From positions 21,482,277 to 21,546,276 of the forward strand of contig NC_060896.1 in NCBI RefSeq assembly GCF_014805685.1: a stretch of DNA of 64,000 nucleotides, given 5' to 3'. Under the pieces are notes generated by a model. It saw only the letters and a program-made list of their open reading frames with translations, had not been told where the DNA came from and did no database searches. The DNA is from Silurus meridionalis (Eukaryota; Chordata; Actinopteri; Siluriformes; Siluridae). Made by a program: the position numbers and the translations under genes. Shown one piece after another: positions 12,595 through 24,078 of the stretch. The stretch's first letter is position 1; each line of letters starts with the position of its first letter.

Positions 12595-12654
<60 letters not shown>
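12594..12654. repeat. (AT)n microsatellite in duplication unit 1
   Basis: About 30 AT units directly after the Tc1 right terminus. Confidence 0.95.
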
Positions 12655-12659
<5 letters not shown>

Positions 12660-13013
12660 TGATCATAAAATAGTTAATATTATTGCATATTTATATATTA
12701 TTTTAGATATTAATTAGTATAAATTATTGAATAATGCAAAATATAAATAATAATAATCAGTAAAAAAAACAGCTTCTTTAGGTTAGGTTTACTTGAAGAA
12801 ACTTACGAATGATTTGTATTTTTATAATTATCAAAGTGAATATAAAAGTATATAAAAGTATTTGATGAGCTTTTTGTAATCCTTATGAATTTTTTTTTTT
12901 TAGATTATGTCTCTCACAGTGGACATGCACCTACGATGACAATTTCAGACCCCTCCATGATTTCTAAGTGGGAGAACTTGCAAAATAGCAGGGTGTTCAA
13001 ATACTTATTTTCC

Positions 13014-13017
<4 letters not shown>

Positions 13018-13079
<62 letters not shown>
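13018..13079. repeat. (AT)n microsatellite in duplication unit 2
   Basis: About 30 AT units, the counterpart of the run at 12594-12654. Confidence 0.95.
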
Positions 13080-13083
<4 letters not shown>

Positions 13084-13317
13084 TGATCATAAAATAGTTA
13101 ATATTATTGCATATTTATATATTATTTTTAGATATTAATTAGTATAAATTATTGAATAATGCAAAAATATAAATAATAATAATCAGTAAAAAAAAAAACA
13201 GCTTCTTTAGGTTAGGTTTACTTGAAGAAACTTACGAATGATTTGTATTTTTATAATTATCAAAGTGAATATAAAAGTATATAAAAGTATTTGATGAGCT
13301 TTTTTTGTAATCCTTAT

Positions 13318-13551
13318 GAATTTTTTTTTTATAAGACACATGAAAGTTTAAGTTCTTGGTCTGTACATACATTTTGTTGGTGGTGCATGTAATGTTTATA
13401 AAAAGCTGAGATGTGTCATCTGGTATGTGTCATCAATCCTACCTTTTAAAGTGCAGAGAGCCACATACATAGTCTCGCACGCACACACACACACATATAT
13501 AAAATCTATCTCTCTATCTGTCTCACCCAGGTTATAAAGTGATATTATAAT

Positions 13552-13589
<38 letters not shown>

Positions 13590-14076
13590 CACACACACAC
13601 ACATATTAGCACACAATGATTGTACTTTATAACCGAAAATAGTTGACACAGTGTGAAACACCACTTGGTAAGCAGTCAGAGATAAGTGTGTACTCAGTAT
13701 CCATAAACACCTCAGTGTGCAGCTGTATGGTTCCTGTCCATGCACACAATCACTATTTATAATAGGAGTGATAAAATCAATGACTGTGTATTTGAATGAA
13801 TAGGTAAACAAAAGAAGGGAATGGAAAACAGCTCTATAGGATACGACTGATGGAGTGAGAAAAGATGTTAAAAAAAATAAAAGTCAGTGACACAAAAAGT
13901 GAATTCACTGTTCTATTCTTGATGCACAGGTGTTAAACCCATGTCTTGGGGAAAAAACACGATGTAGCCACGGTAGCAGGTGGGATGTTGTTTCTTGATA
14001 ACTAGCAGGGGGGTTGTTTCTTGTTAAGTGTGGTCTTGCAGGTGCAATGGACCTGATCTTGCTTTTAGTATGTATT
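13318..14076. other. intergenic with CA repeats
   Basis: No gene. It contains short CA runs near 13481-13495 and a long one at 13554-13603. The open frames of 68 and 88 residues on the minus strand are translations of the CA repeat and its flanks. Confidence 0.6.
13554..13603. repeat. (AC)n microsatellite
   Basis: About 25 AC units with one CG interruption. Confidence 0.96.
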
Positions 14077-14800
14077 ATGCTGAGCAGAGGTGGTGAGTAA
14101 CAAAGTACAGATACTTTGTTATTGTACTTAAGTAGATTTTTCTGGTATCAGTACTTTAATTCACTATTTCTTTTTTCGCACAACTTTATACTTTTACTCA
14201 TTTGATTCTAACACAAACATCTGTACTTTCTACTTCTTACATTTTTTAAACAGGCTCGTTACTTTAGTTTTAATCTATTTGGTGAAATGTTAATATTTTT
14301 TCTTCTCACTGTGCACCTTTTTCAGCCCATCAACTGATTTCCTTTCATTGTCAGGCTTTTTCAATCTACCCCTAGTGTATAATCTCCCTGGCTCTCACAC
14401 ACTAGGCTAGTATACGAAGCTAACAATGAGCAGGGCAGAAGGCAACCATGAGTATGAGGCTAACGTGGAGGGAGTCAGCGATTATTTTTGTAATCGATTA
14501 ATCAGATGATTGTTTATTTATTCATTTGATTAATCTCACTTTTACGGATTTTTTATTAACATGTTTTGCTTATTAGAACTATATAAAACCCTAATTCATG
14601 GAATTTATGTCATAAAAGTGTGCTTTATTTTAACGGCACAAATGTAAATAATGTGTGATTAATGCAGCGCGCATTTCTTTTGACCATATTTATTTTATTT
14701 ATTATTATAACAATATAAATAAATAAATATAAAAGTGCCGGAGTGAAATCCTTCAACACAACTCATGTTTATTCATGACGTTTTTTTTTTACATATATAC

Positions 14801-15585
14801 ACCGTAATTTCCGGACTATAAAGCGCACCCTTTATATAAGCCGCACCCACTGAATTTGACAAAGATTTTTATTTTGAACATAAATAAGCCGCACCTGTGT
14901 ATAAGCCGTATAAGTCTACACTGAAACTAATGAACTTTACACAGGCTTTAACGAAAGACAGTGTCTGTTACACGGGTGAAATATGTTGTGGCTCTTTTAA
15001 GAGCAGAGCGGCATTTTGGGAATAACCTGCCGCCGCATTTTTTCGCTATTACTGCATGTGTGCAAGAGCGAGGAATATGTCCTTATTATTTTCTGATGCT
15101 CATTTCTTTGACTAACCAGTAACGCTGTTGCCAAGAAATATAAAATAGCACAATTTTTGGAAACCTGTCTGTGCTTATATGATTTCTGTTGCAACTGGAG
15201 TTAGCTCGCTCTCCCTTCACCCAGACTCAACGCGTTACAACGGCTCGTATCTAAACAGTAGCCGACCAAGAAAGTCATTGTTCACGGTCTTACTCCTTCC
15301 TTTCACAACTATTTCTCTCGGGAGTTTATCTTTTGGCATCGTCGTGCGTTTAAAAAAAACATTTTTTCTCCCGAAGCCGTGCAGCTCAGAACACAGGTGA
15401 GGTGCGTTTTTTCGTTTCCGTTCGGAAATGTCATTGGTCTAATGTTATGGGGCGCAGTTTTTTGGCTTGAAGTTTGTGAAACCGGGAAAAACCCAGGAAA
15501 AATTCATAAATAAGCCGCTTTGTTGTTTAAGCCGCGGGGTTCAAAACGTGGGAAAAAAGTAGCGGCTTATAGTCTGAAAAATACG

Positions 15586-15587
<2 letters not shown>
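14801..15587. mobile_element. pogo-like element, copy 1 (ACCGTAATTTCCGG family)
   Basis: It begins ACCGTAATTTCCGGACTATAA and ends in the inverted counterpart GGCTTATAGTCTGAAAAATACGGT. Shared with copy 2 are 'cactgaaactaatgaacttt', 'aagaaagtcattgttcac' and 'gtttgtgaaaccgggaaaaa'. It has no coding capacity of its own. The flanking TA target duplication expected of this family is altered here (CA/TG), and the right flank has expanded into GT/AT repeats. Confidence 0.75.

Positions 15588-15591
<4 letters not shown>

Positions 15592-15662
<71 letters not shown>
15592..15662. repeat. (TA)n microsatellite
   Basis: A long AT run directly right of the copy 1 element. Confidence 0.95.
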
Positions 15663-15668
<6 letters not shown>

Positions 15669-16512
15669 CAACTCCATCAAAATATTTTTTTTATCAAGTG
15701 TCAAATCAAGCACTAAAATTCGCCATGATGGGCACATCTAGCAATTAACCCTCTGGGGTCGACAAATGTTTTTTGACTTTTTTTCCTCATAACGGCTAAA
15801 CAAAATTAAATATGTTTTTTTTTTTTATCATACAGATCAAGACCAATATATCACTCGAATTTGTAAATGGGTCTACTTTTATTTGTATACACTCATAACA
15901 ATAAAAACAACAAAACACTGTGCTTTTGTAAAATAAGGAAAACAGACAGTTTCCACTCCCTGCAGTCTCTGTCATCTCTTTTCACAGACACATAAATAAA
16001 ACAACCTGAATCTCAGTGAATACTTGCCTCACAAACAAAATAAATATATGAATAGAAAGCTCGAAGTGTCTACTTATAAATAAACCAAATTACAAAACAA
16101 ATATTCTCTGATTATGTAATCCGTATGAAATTTAGGAGAGGTACAGTCTCTCCGGTATCACCTCATTAACCGTCTGTGTGTAAACATAGCAAACACAGCA
16201 AAGGTTCCGTTTGGTGTCCTGGTGATTTATGTCATTTAGAACACCATAAACACTTTAAAACATTAAAAAAAGATTTAGTTTTAATGCTCTATGTTGATTA
16301 GAGTATTAAAAACATGCAAATTATGAATTTAAGGTACGTTTAAAACAGATAAAAATTTGCAATTTAGTTGTGATTAATCGCGAGTTAACTGAAGACAATT
16401 GTGCTATTAATGACGGTTAAATATTTTAATCGATTGACAGCCCTAATATTAATATAACGTGAGGTCCAGTTGCCTGCGTGACATTAAATCAGGTTGTAGT
16501 AATGGGTATTTT
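15663..16512. other. AT-rich interior, unassigned MITE-like pieces
   Basis: Non-coding AT-rich DNA inside the hAT element. Near 16370-16445 it ends with 'gattaatcgcgagttaac' and 'ttaatcgattgacagccct', a terminus shared by common fish MITEs. No second border could be fixed with confidence. Confidence 0.4.
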
Positions 16513-16519
16513 GTACTTA

Positions 16520-17171
16520 CCGTAATTTCCGGACTATTAAGCGCACCCAAATATAAGCCGCACCCACTGAATTATACTGAACATAAATACGCCTGTCTAC
16601 ACTGAAACTAATGAACTTTACACAGGCTTCAACGAAAGACAGTGCCTGTTACACGGCTTGTATCTAAACAGTACCAAGAAAGTCATTGTTCACTGTCTTC
16701 CTCCTTCCTTTCACAACAATTTCTCTCAGGAGTTTTTCTTTTGGCATCGTCATGCGTTTAAAAATCACCATCAGTGAAGCTTTTCTCCCGATGCCGTGCA
16801 GCTCAGAACACAGGTGAAGTGCGTTTTTTTATGCCCGGTTGTTTTCAGCGTGATGAATGATTTGCATTTCCTGTAGACAGTCCGAGTGAGCGGCAGGTCA
16901 AACATCAGAGGAACCTCATCCATATTTATGATGTGGTGCGGCCCGATTCAGTGGGAGCGCATCTGATTTAATATAAAGAATTTAACTGGTTCACCTTAAA
17001 CCCGCTCGGCAATTTCATTGGTCTAATGTTATGGGGCTCAGTTTTTTGGCTTGAAGTTTGTGAAACCGGGAAAAACCCAGGAAAAATCTATAAATTAGCC
17101 GCTTTGTTGTTTAAGCCACGGGGTTCAAAGCGGGGGGAAAAAAGTAGCGGCTTATAGTCCGAAAAATATGG
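16520..17171 (-). mobile_element. pogo-like element, copy 2, with transposase remnant
   Basis: The ends are CCGTAATTTCCGGACTATTAAG and TAGTCCGAAAAATATGG, flanked on both sides by TA (16518-16519 and 17172-17173), the pogo/Tc1 superfamily target duplication. On the minus strand near 16862-16948, a short frame reads NMDEVPLMFDLPLTRTV, close to the DDE_1 catalytic-core motif (NxDEVPxxFDxP) of pogo/Tigger transposases. Copy 1 lacks this block. The rest of the transposase is missing, so the element is dead. The family call rests on this motif, the TA duplication and the terminal repeats. Confidence 0.78.
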
Positions 17172-17309
17172 TAAGTACATTCGGAGCTTAAATTTCTTTA
17201 CTTGATTAAATCAGTAAATCAACTTTTACCAGAGTATTTTAAAATGACTATCTGTACTTCTAGTAGTGAAGTGAAGGAAGTTTGAACTTTTGCCACCTCT
17301 GATGCTGAG

Positions 17310-19057
17310 CATTTACAGCATATAAGAAGTAAATATAGAGTGTAATAGGCTCATTTTATACATTGGTTAGAAGTATCATGAAAAACACTGCTGTGAACTG
17401 ATCAGAAAAATCTGTTATGTAAGGTAACTAAAAAGACTAAAATATGTATATTTCTGTTGACTCTAACCAGGTGTGGAGTTTTATTTTAGAATTAGCTTAT
17501 TCTTAGTTCCTGTTTCAGATGTTTCATGGCAACAGAAACTGAGGAGGCGGGTATTGATGGAAAAAATTAGAAACCCTCAAAGAATTTATAACAGTTTTAA
17601 TGGTTATAACGTGAATGAGTTTGAATGGAAATTAAAATGGTCAATGTTAGTTTGTACTGATGATTTGTTGTCTTCTATTGGTGACGTGTTATGTCTAGTG
17701 GATCCATTAAGCATGTTAGTAATGATTTCATTGGTTTGGTTGTTAATCACTACCATTTGGTTGTGTTTACCATCTGATGGTTTGTAATGGGATTTTGATG
17801 GATACCATTAGACTTTCTGTGAGGATTTTTTTACTTTGCACGTTTTTTTTGCAGTGTAACTGTAAATAAATGTATCAATCAATGTTTTACTTTTGGCATT
17901 TACGTCAGTTTCTTGATAATGTCTTTAAGTGGATTATTTTAGACTTTTTGTTACACAATTAAAAAGTATACAAAGAATGAATAAGAAGTAGCAGGCTGGG
18001 GCTGACTGCTTTCTAGCCCAGAATGTATATCCATGCAGATTATCAGAAACAATGAGGTGATTGGAAAGTCTTGGACAGTAGTACATTATTGTCATTGGCA
18101 GTAAAGGTGTAATGGATGCTACCGAGGTGGATTGTTCTCGTTAAAGACCTTTGGAGGAGAAAGTAAAAGTAGTATAGATTATAGGCACATTGCTAGTCAC
18201 AGTACAAATGACTCAGAAGTACAGCAGAACTCGTTTGAACGAGGAGTAACACCTTCAGCATGTTTAGAGCATTCCATTCTTGTAACTTTTTGAATTAAGT
18301 GTCTGTGTGTGTTGCTTGACATTCTTATTATGCTATTGATGATACCTGTTCTTCATCATCGTCATTTTCACATTGTCATTTGTTAGTATATTATAAAATA
18401 TGAAATGAGACTTGTGCATTAATGTATTTTATCCTCATAGATTATAAAGCACATCTATCTAATGCATACTCCAGAAAACTTAAGTGTGGTTGTGGAGCTC
18501 TTAAAAGTTAAAACCATGCTGTCTTTAGCTCATTTACTTTTGAGAACCTCTCAGGAATTTTCAGAGTGTTTAATATTACTATAAAAATACAAGTAGCCAC
18601 AATTTCTTTAAACCTGTTTATGTAAACCCGTCCAGATAAAGGAACCAGCTAATCCATGGACAGACAAATTCTTTTATTCATATGTGCTTCAGAACTGGTT
18701 CTGTTTGCTTCACAGCTTTTCTCAAACATTCCGGGCATCAGACGTCTGCATAGCCAACTTGTGAGCTGTAATTCTTGTTTTTTTTTTTTTGTTCTGAGCT
18801 GTAATCCTGGAGCGATAAATCAAACGCTTTGCTCTAAATGATTACCGAGAGCTTACATCACGTCTGTTAAAGGGAGGGGACGTGTCTAAGTGTGTTATTA
18901 CCCACAAATATGGGCACAAACATGCTCAACATTGGACAATAGCTGGGAAATTGTACTCTGCTGCTTCACGGTTCAGCAAGCATCTGGTAAGAGGAACAAG
19001 TAAGACGAAAGTGATGACAAAGTGCATAGTCAGTGCCAGATGTGAAGTTGAGAAGGG

Positions 19058-19113
<56 letters not shown>

Positions 19114-20251
19114 TGTGAGTGTTTGTTGGTGTGTGTGTGTGTATAGGTGGATTTGGCTGCACATCTAACAAGAAACTAACTTTTTTGTTAATGCCACAAA
19201 TTACAGCAAAAGATGGCGCCCAACGAAAGGAGTGGAAAAATTACCGTATTAAATCTTTAGTCAGAAGGTTTATTAAATCTTCAGATTTTTGTTAAAAAAC
19301 CCATTCATTATTATGTAATGTAATCATATCATGAACTACATCATGACAGAGGCAGGGCATTGATAACACAGGAGAAAGCTGAACGCAACAGTTCCGAATC
19401 TGATTTTTCTGAGCAATAAAGCATTATCTCATGTGCAAAAGAGATTGGTTATTCTGAAAATCAGCGGTGATTTGTGAGATTGCTTTACTAAAACAGTTCT
19501 ATAAACCAGAAATTACTATCTAGAAAGTGACATTTTGGACACAATGTGGGCAAATTTTCTATGTTTTTGCTTCTGTGAAGAAAATAAATTCCAGAGAAGA
19601 TGCACTCACTTTATAGCATGTCGAATAGTTGGCTAGCTAGCACCTATTGGTTTTGTACATTAAAATTGCCACTCCTTTCTTTTCATCTTTTCATATGAGA
19701 GGCTTTCATATATTTAGTCAAAAGGTATATTTCATTTGCCCTGTCTGCAGAGGATGCTGCTAACCTTATTGGTATTTATTTAGAACTAGGAAGTGGTAGA
19801 AGTGAAATGTTGCAGTGTGGTTTTTAGAAATGTAAGTACTTGTGAAACACTGCTTGAACAATCAAATAATTAAACTGTTGTGTAATGCAGCGATGCAGCA
19901 TGCACTATTCTGCCTGCCCTATTTTGCATACATGAGCTAACAACACTCATGAGAGGCTAGTGTCTTTGTGACTGACAGGCACAAAAGAGTATTCCAACCC
20001 TCTGATCTTCAAATGGCAATCCTATCATCAGGATTCAAACTTGCCAGAGGAACGGTTTGCATTTGTGGTCCTTATTATTGTACATCAGAGAAGTGTGAGA
20101 ATTCTTACTTTACAAGCTGCAACAAAAAACACATCTCTATAGCTACCATCATTTTGGACGCCTCCACTGCTACATTGCTAGATTTCTCAATGGCCATTTT
20201 AAGGATTAGTATTACCTTAAACATGGTACATAAGTGATTTCCGGATTACAG
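17310..20251. other. intergenic, no gene recognised
   Basis: No confident gene. A 104-codon open frame at 17473-17787 has no recognisable domain. Its DNA repeats words such as ttaatggt, accatt and tggttt, so it is more likely a repeat relic. A GT microsatellite lies at 19062-19111. The rest is AT-rich unique-looking DNA. Confidence 0.5.
19062..19111. repeat. (TG)n microsatellite
   Basis: About 25 TG units, followed by a looser GT-rich tail to about 19143. Confidence 0.97.
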
Positions 20252-20587
20252 GCTTTGTTTGGGATTGATGAAGATGGACAGGATTAGAAATGAGTTTATT
20301 AAAGGCATGTGGGATGTTTTGGAGACAAGGTGATGGGGCACGATTGAGACGGTTTGGACATGTGCAGAGGAGGGACATGGGGTATATACTGTGGAAGAAT
20401 GCTGAGGATGGAGCCACCAGGCAGGAGAAAAAAAGGAAGGCCAAGGAGGAGATTTATGGATGTGGTGAGGGTAGACATGAATGTAGTCTGTTTAAAAGAG
20501 GCAGATGTAGAGGGCAGAGTACTATGGAGACAGATGATCCGCTGTGGTGACCCCTAATGGAAGCAGTCGAAAGAAGAAGAAGAAGGT
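20252..20587 (+). mobile_element. RTE 3' fragment, plus strand
   Basis: This is the last part of an RTE LINE in sense on the + strand, ending in a GAAGAAG tail at 20587. Two overlapping frames (20290-20550 and 20354-20557) both derive from the C-terminal tail; the second reads PPGRRKKGRPRRRFMD and ends RRQMIRCGDP-like, as in the copy at 6465. A short deletion near 20308 and several substitutions break the frame. It faces the minus-strand RTE piece at 20781-21965. Confidence 0.85.
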
Positions 20588-20780
20588 TGAAAGAGGCAGG
20601 AATACAAATTTAAGTAGGCATCAATTCATATGCACTCCAGCACTTTAAACAAGTCGACTCTAATTTGATAAACTTTATTAGTCTTAAGAGCTTTGAAAAA
20701 GTTGACTTCATCTGGATTCCAGGATCATTCCGCTTACTGTTTTAGTGCACAGCCTGCTGGTGGGAGAAAGTTTTGCAGTC
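20588..20780. other. spacer between two converging RTE pieces
   Basis: About 190 bp of non-RTE sequence with no gene. It contains the junction of the apparent rearrangement. Confidence 0.5.
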
Positions 20781-21965
20781 ATCACTTCTGCAGTAGTTGC
20801 CCAATCATCCAGCACCTCTTCACCGCCACCGAGCCCCTGTCTGACCTCTTTCCTGAATCTCATACTACAGTCTTCCTCCTTCAGTTTCCACCATCTTATT
20901 CTCCTTTCAGTCCTCACTCTCCTCCTCTTATTCTTCACCTCCAAAACCATCCTACAGACCACCATCTGATGCTGTCTAGCTACACTGTCCCCTGCCAACA
21001 CCTTACAGTCTCCAATCTCCTTCAGGTTGCATCTCCTACATAGAACATAGTCCACCTGTGTGCACCTTCCTCCACTCTTATATGTCACACTATGCTCCTC
21101 CTTCTTCTTAAAATACGTGTTCACCACTGCCATTTCCATCCTTTTAGCAAAATGTACCACCATATGCCCTTCCACTCCTTAAAGCCATACCTACCCATCA
21201 CCTTCTCATCTCCTCTGTTCCCTTCACTACATCCCCATTGAAATCCACCCCAATCACCAATCTTTCATTCCTAGGTACACCTTCTACCACTTCATCCAAC
21301 TCACCCCAGAATTTTTCCTTTTCCCACATCTCACAACCCACTTGTGGAGCATAGGCACTAATGACATTTAACATCATCCCTTTAACTTCCAGCTTCACGT
21401 TCATCACTCTATCAGAAACTCTCTTCACCTCCACTACACTCTTACTGTACTCTTCCTTCAGAATCACCCCTACACCAGTTCTCTTTCCATCTACACCATG
21501 ATAGAACAGTTTAAACCCACCTCCAATGTTCCTGGCCTTACCCCCTTTCCACTTGGTCTCCTGAACACACAACATATCTACCTTTCTCCTCTCCATCATA
21601 TCAGCTCCCTCTCTCCCTTTACTAGTCATAGTACCAACATTTAAAGTACCAACCCGAACCTCCACTCTCCTCCACTTCTCCTTTCACTGCCGTCTCTGTA
21701 GACGTCTTCCTCCTCTCCTTCTCCTCCTTTGGCCAACAGTAGCCCAATTTCCACCGGTACCCTGTTGGCTAATAATACCTGTGGCGGTTGTTGGTAACCT
21801 GGGCCTCGACCGATCCAGTATGAATTTCTCGTTCGTGATCCGAATATTTGATTTGGCGCATGTTTTATGCTGGATGCCTCTTCCTAACGCAACCCTCCCC
21901 ATTTACCCGGGCTTGGGACCGGCACTTAGAGTGCACTGGCTTGTGCAACCCTAATGGCTGGGTTA
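20781..21965 (-). mobile_element. RTE 5' half, minus strand, truncated
   Basis: This is the endonuclease half of an RTE element, with its 5' end near 21965 ('ctaatggctgggtta', the same end as at 9565). It breaks off inside the connector before the reverse transcriptase. Motifs on the minus strand are VGTLNVGTM, VQETKWKGG, SAYAPQVGC, IGVDFNGDV, VNTYFKKKEEHSVTYKSGG and QVDYVLC. The frame breaks near 21215, where this copy has one base fewer than the copy at 6433-9565. Where the other copy is broken (near 8982) this one is intact. Sequence similarity between the copies is high by eye. Confidence 0.88.
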
Positions 21966-23569
21966 TATAAGTGAAGATATAAGCATCTAAAATATATCAT
22001 TTATTTAATATGTAAGTGACATATATGCATAAATTAAATATTCAAACATTGAAAACAAGCATTTGAACATAGTCGAACCACATTCAATCATGTTTGAAAA
22101 CAAATAAGTTACTGTTGTAGTAGACAAATGCGATAAAAAGAGAGCGGACGAAGAAATGCAGCGAGCTAACTTGAATAAAACAGCAAGCTTGTATAAAAAA
22201 AAGCATGCATTAGTGTACAAATGCATAATCATTCACTGAAAACTGCAAAAGTGAGTAAAAATGTCATCATTTACTGCTACTGTTATTTGCTTTTAGATTT
22301 AGTGTTTGTTCGCACCGGTTTGATTGAATCCGTCACGATGTCGCGAGCGAACTGATTGTGCAACCTGATGCCCGCGAGTCACGACAGAACAGATCCAGTG
22401 TGACTGTCCTGAGGTTACAAACAGTTTACACAATAGCACTTCATTAAACTGTACCATTTACACATAATCAGGATTATACAGTTTTTGCTCACCGTGCTGA
22501 TTTTTCGCCTTCGTCCCTGACTTTCGCGGCTGCGTTAACTTGCCGTCATGCTAACCCGTAACTTGAGCAGCTTAACATTATCAATAACAGCATTCGTTAA
22601 CAATGAAATTAATTATCTGTTATTATCAATTTTATCGATTAGTTGTTGCAGCCCTACTATCCTATACCATACACAACTATAGTCTTCCTACAATATTTCT
22701 ACTATAATTAACTATCACATTTTTACAGTTTCTCTCTGTAATGTTACATTATTTTTACTACTATTAATACAATTACTGCACATTATGTAACACAATGCCA
22801 TTATCAATATTCTGATTTAAAGCTGAATTGGGTATGACCTAAAACACATGAAATACTACAAAATGTCCCTCCTATGAGTTGTCAATAGTGATGGAAATTC
22901 CCTTTCCAGTGTAAAATCAATCAAATCTGACTCTACTTTTAAATTAACAAAATATCATTATATGCTACATGAATTGACCCTCAGGATTTAACCTCATTTC
23001 CAGGATCCACTTTAAAAAAAGGAAGTGTAAATGTGTGTGTGTTTGGTGCTCTAAAAAGAGTTTATTGTCATATGTACAGTAAACACCTCTGTTACACCTT
23101 GAATCTGAAAGTATATTTGAGTATACATTCATTCAGAGATATTTTCATACATAATTGTCATTTAGCCAAAACAGTGAAATATAATATAATGTCGATTTTT
23201 AAAAAATGAGGTTGTAATACATCTCCATTTCTACCACACACCATTCTATCTAGTTTTACTATAAAATATACACTAGTACTCAGTATTTATATAAAATCTT
23301 TTGCACTACTGTGCTCTATTCTCATTTTATAGTTGGAAAGTTTGGCATCCTGTTTGGAACATATTCAGTCTCCATCGTTAAGTGTAATCATACTCACAGG
23401 AAACAATTGAGACTGCTGAAGCTTCCTGGCACACTTTACAGATTTCCTTACGCACGCACACACACACACACAGATCACACACACCTCTTTGTTTTTTCTC
23501 ATTCCTTAGTGACAATTCCTACCCAGACAGTAAAGGAATGTTAATTTGGATTTCTACATACCGTAATTT
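21966..23569. other. intergenic with MITE-like relic
   Basis: No gene. Near 22600-22660 the sequence 'atcaattttatcgattagttgttgcagccct' resembles the end of common fish hAT-type MITEs (reverse of AGGGCTGCAACTAATCGAT). The other end was not located with confidence. A short CA run lies at 23455-23471. The rest is AT-rich and unassigned. Confidence 0.5.
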
Positions 23570-23655
23570 CCGGACTATAAAGCGCACCCATATATAAGCC
23601 GCACCAACTGAATTTTACAAATATTTTTATTTTTAACATATATAAGCCGCAGTGC
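23570..23655. mobile_element. pogo-like element, left-end fragment (copy 3)
   Basis: 'ccgtaatttccggactataa' preceded by TA, then 'agcgcacccatatataagccgcacc', matches the left end of the elements at 14801 and 16520. The match fades after about 85 bp and no right end follows nearby. Confidence 0.75.
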
Positions 23656-24076
23656 ACACCATTCCTATTATGCTTGCTATATACTATTAATATTATTTTG
23701 ATTACTTTGTACATACATAGTTCACACTATACAGTCAGACCCCGACCTATGACCACTCGACTTACGACAATTCGGAGATACGGCGGTCACCTCAGACAAA
23801 AAATAAATAAATAAAATTTGCTCAACAGGGATAAATACACATCATTATACCTGTTATACAATATTCATAGTATTCATGCTTTTCTGACTGCATTTTAGGT
23901 GCAGTGGATTGCATTGCTGCCTCAGATTTGTGAAATGTCTGTGCATGAGCTTTCTGTGTTCATTATTTTTTTTAAAACCTTCTCCACAACTCATATGGTT
24001 GAATGGCTGTTTGATACTGCTGTTAGTATCGATGTATTCAGAATGAATGAACTGTTTTAAGACATATGATCAGATG
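23656..24076. other. unassigned repeat-like DNA
   Basis: It includes 'acagtcagaccccgacctatg' and 'acttacgacaattcggagatac' (23731-23790), which resemble the terminus of another common short DNA element. The element's other end is not evident. No gene. Confidence 0.4.
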
Positions 24077-24078
24077 TA

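Larger units (their letters stand above)
12463..13317. repeat. tandem duplication, two units of 424 and 431 bp
   Basis: Unit 1 (12463-12886) and unit 2 (12887-13317) are almost the same sequence. Each has a poly-T run, then the right arm of the Tc1 element, an (AT)n run, and an AT-rich stretch ending 'tttttgtaatccttat'. The bases 'gaatttttttt' mark the start of each unit and recur after unit 2 at 13318. The differences I can find are nearly all 1-2 base indels (cctcgatg/cctacgatg, accctcc/acccctcc, poly-A and poly-T lengths). The 62-70 residue open frames here are shadows of this repeat. Confidence 0.92.
14085..17301. mobile_element. hAT-type element with perfect 8-bp target duplication and nested insertions
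   Basis: The left end reads CAGAGGTGGTGAG and the right end GCCACCTCTG. The 8 bases atgctgag stand immediately outside both ends (14077-14084 and 17302-17309), an exact hAT-length target duplication. The arms 'acaaagtacagatactttg' and 'tacttaagtagatttttctg' on the left and 'ctgtacttctagtag' on the right are typical of a very common fish repeat with CAGAGGTGG ends. I found no transposase of its own. The body is filled by younger insertions, including two ACCGTAATTTCCGG elements, an AT microsatellite and other MITE-like pieces ending in 'gattgacagcccta' (about 16430-16445). Confidence 0.85.

Noticed and set aside
17473..17787. 104-codon open frame right of the hAT element
   Set aside because: No domain or homology recognised; the DNA contains repeated ttaatggt/accatt words that suggest a repeat relic.
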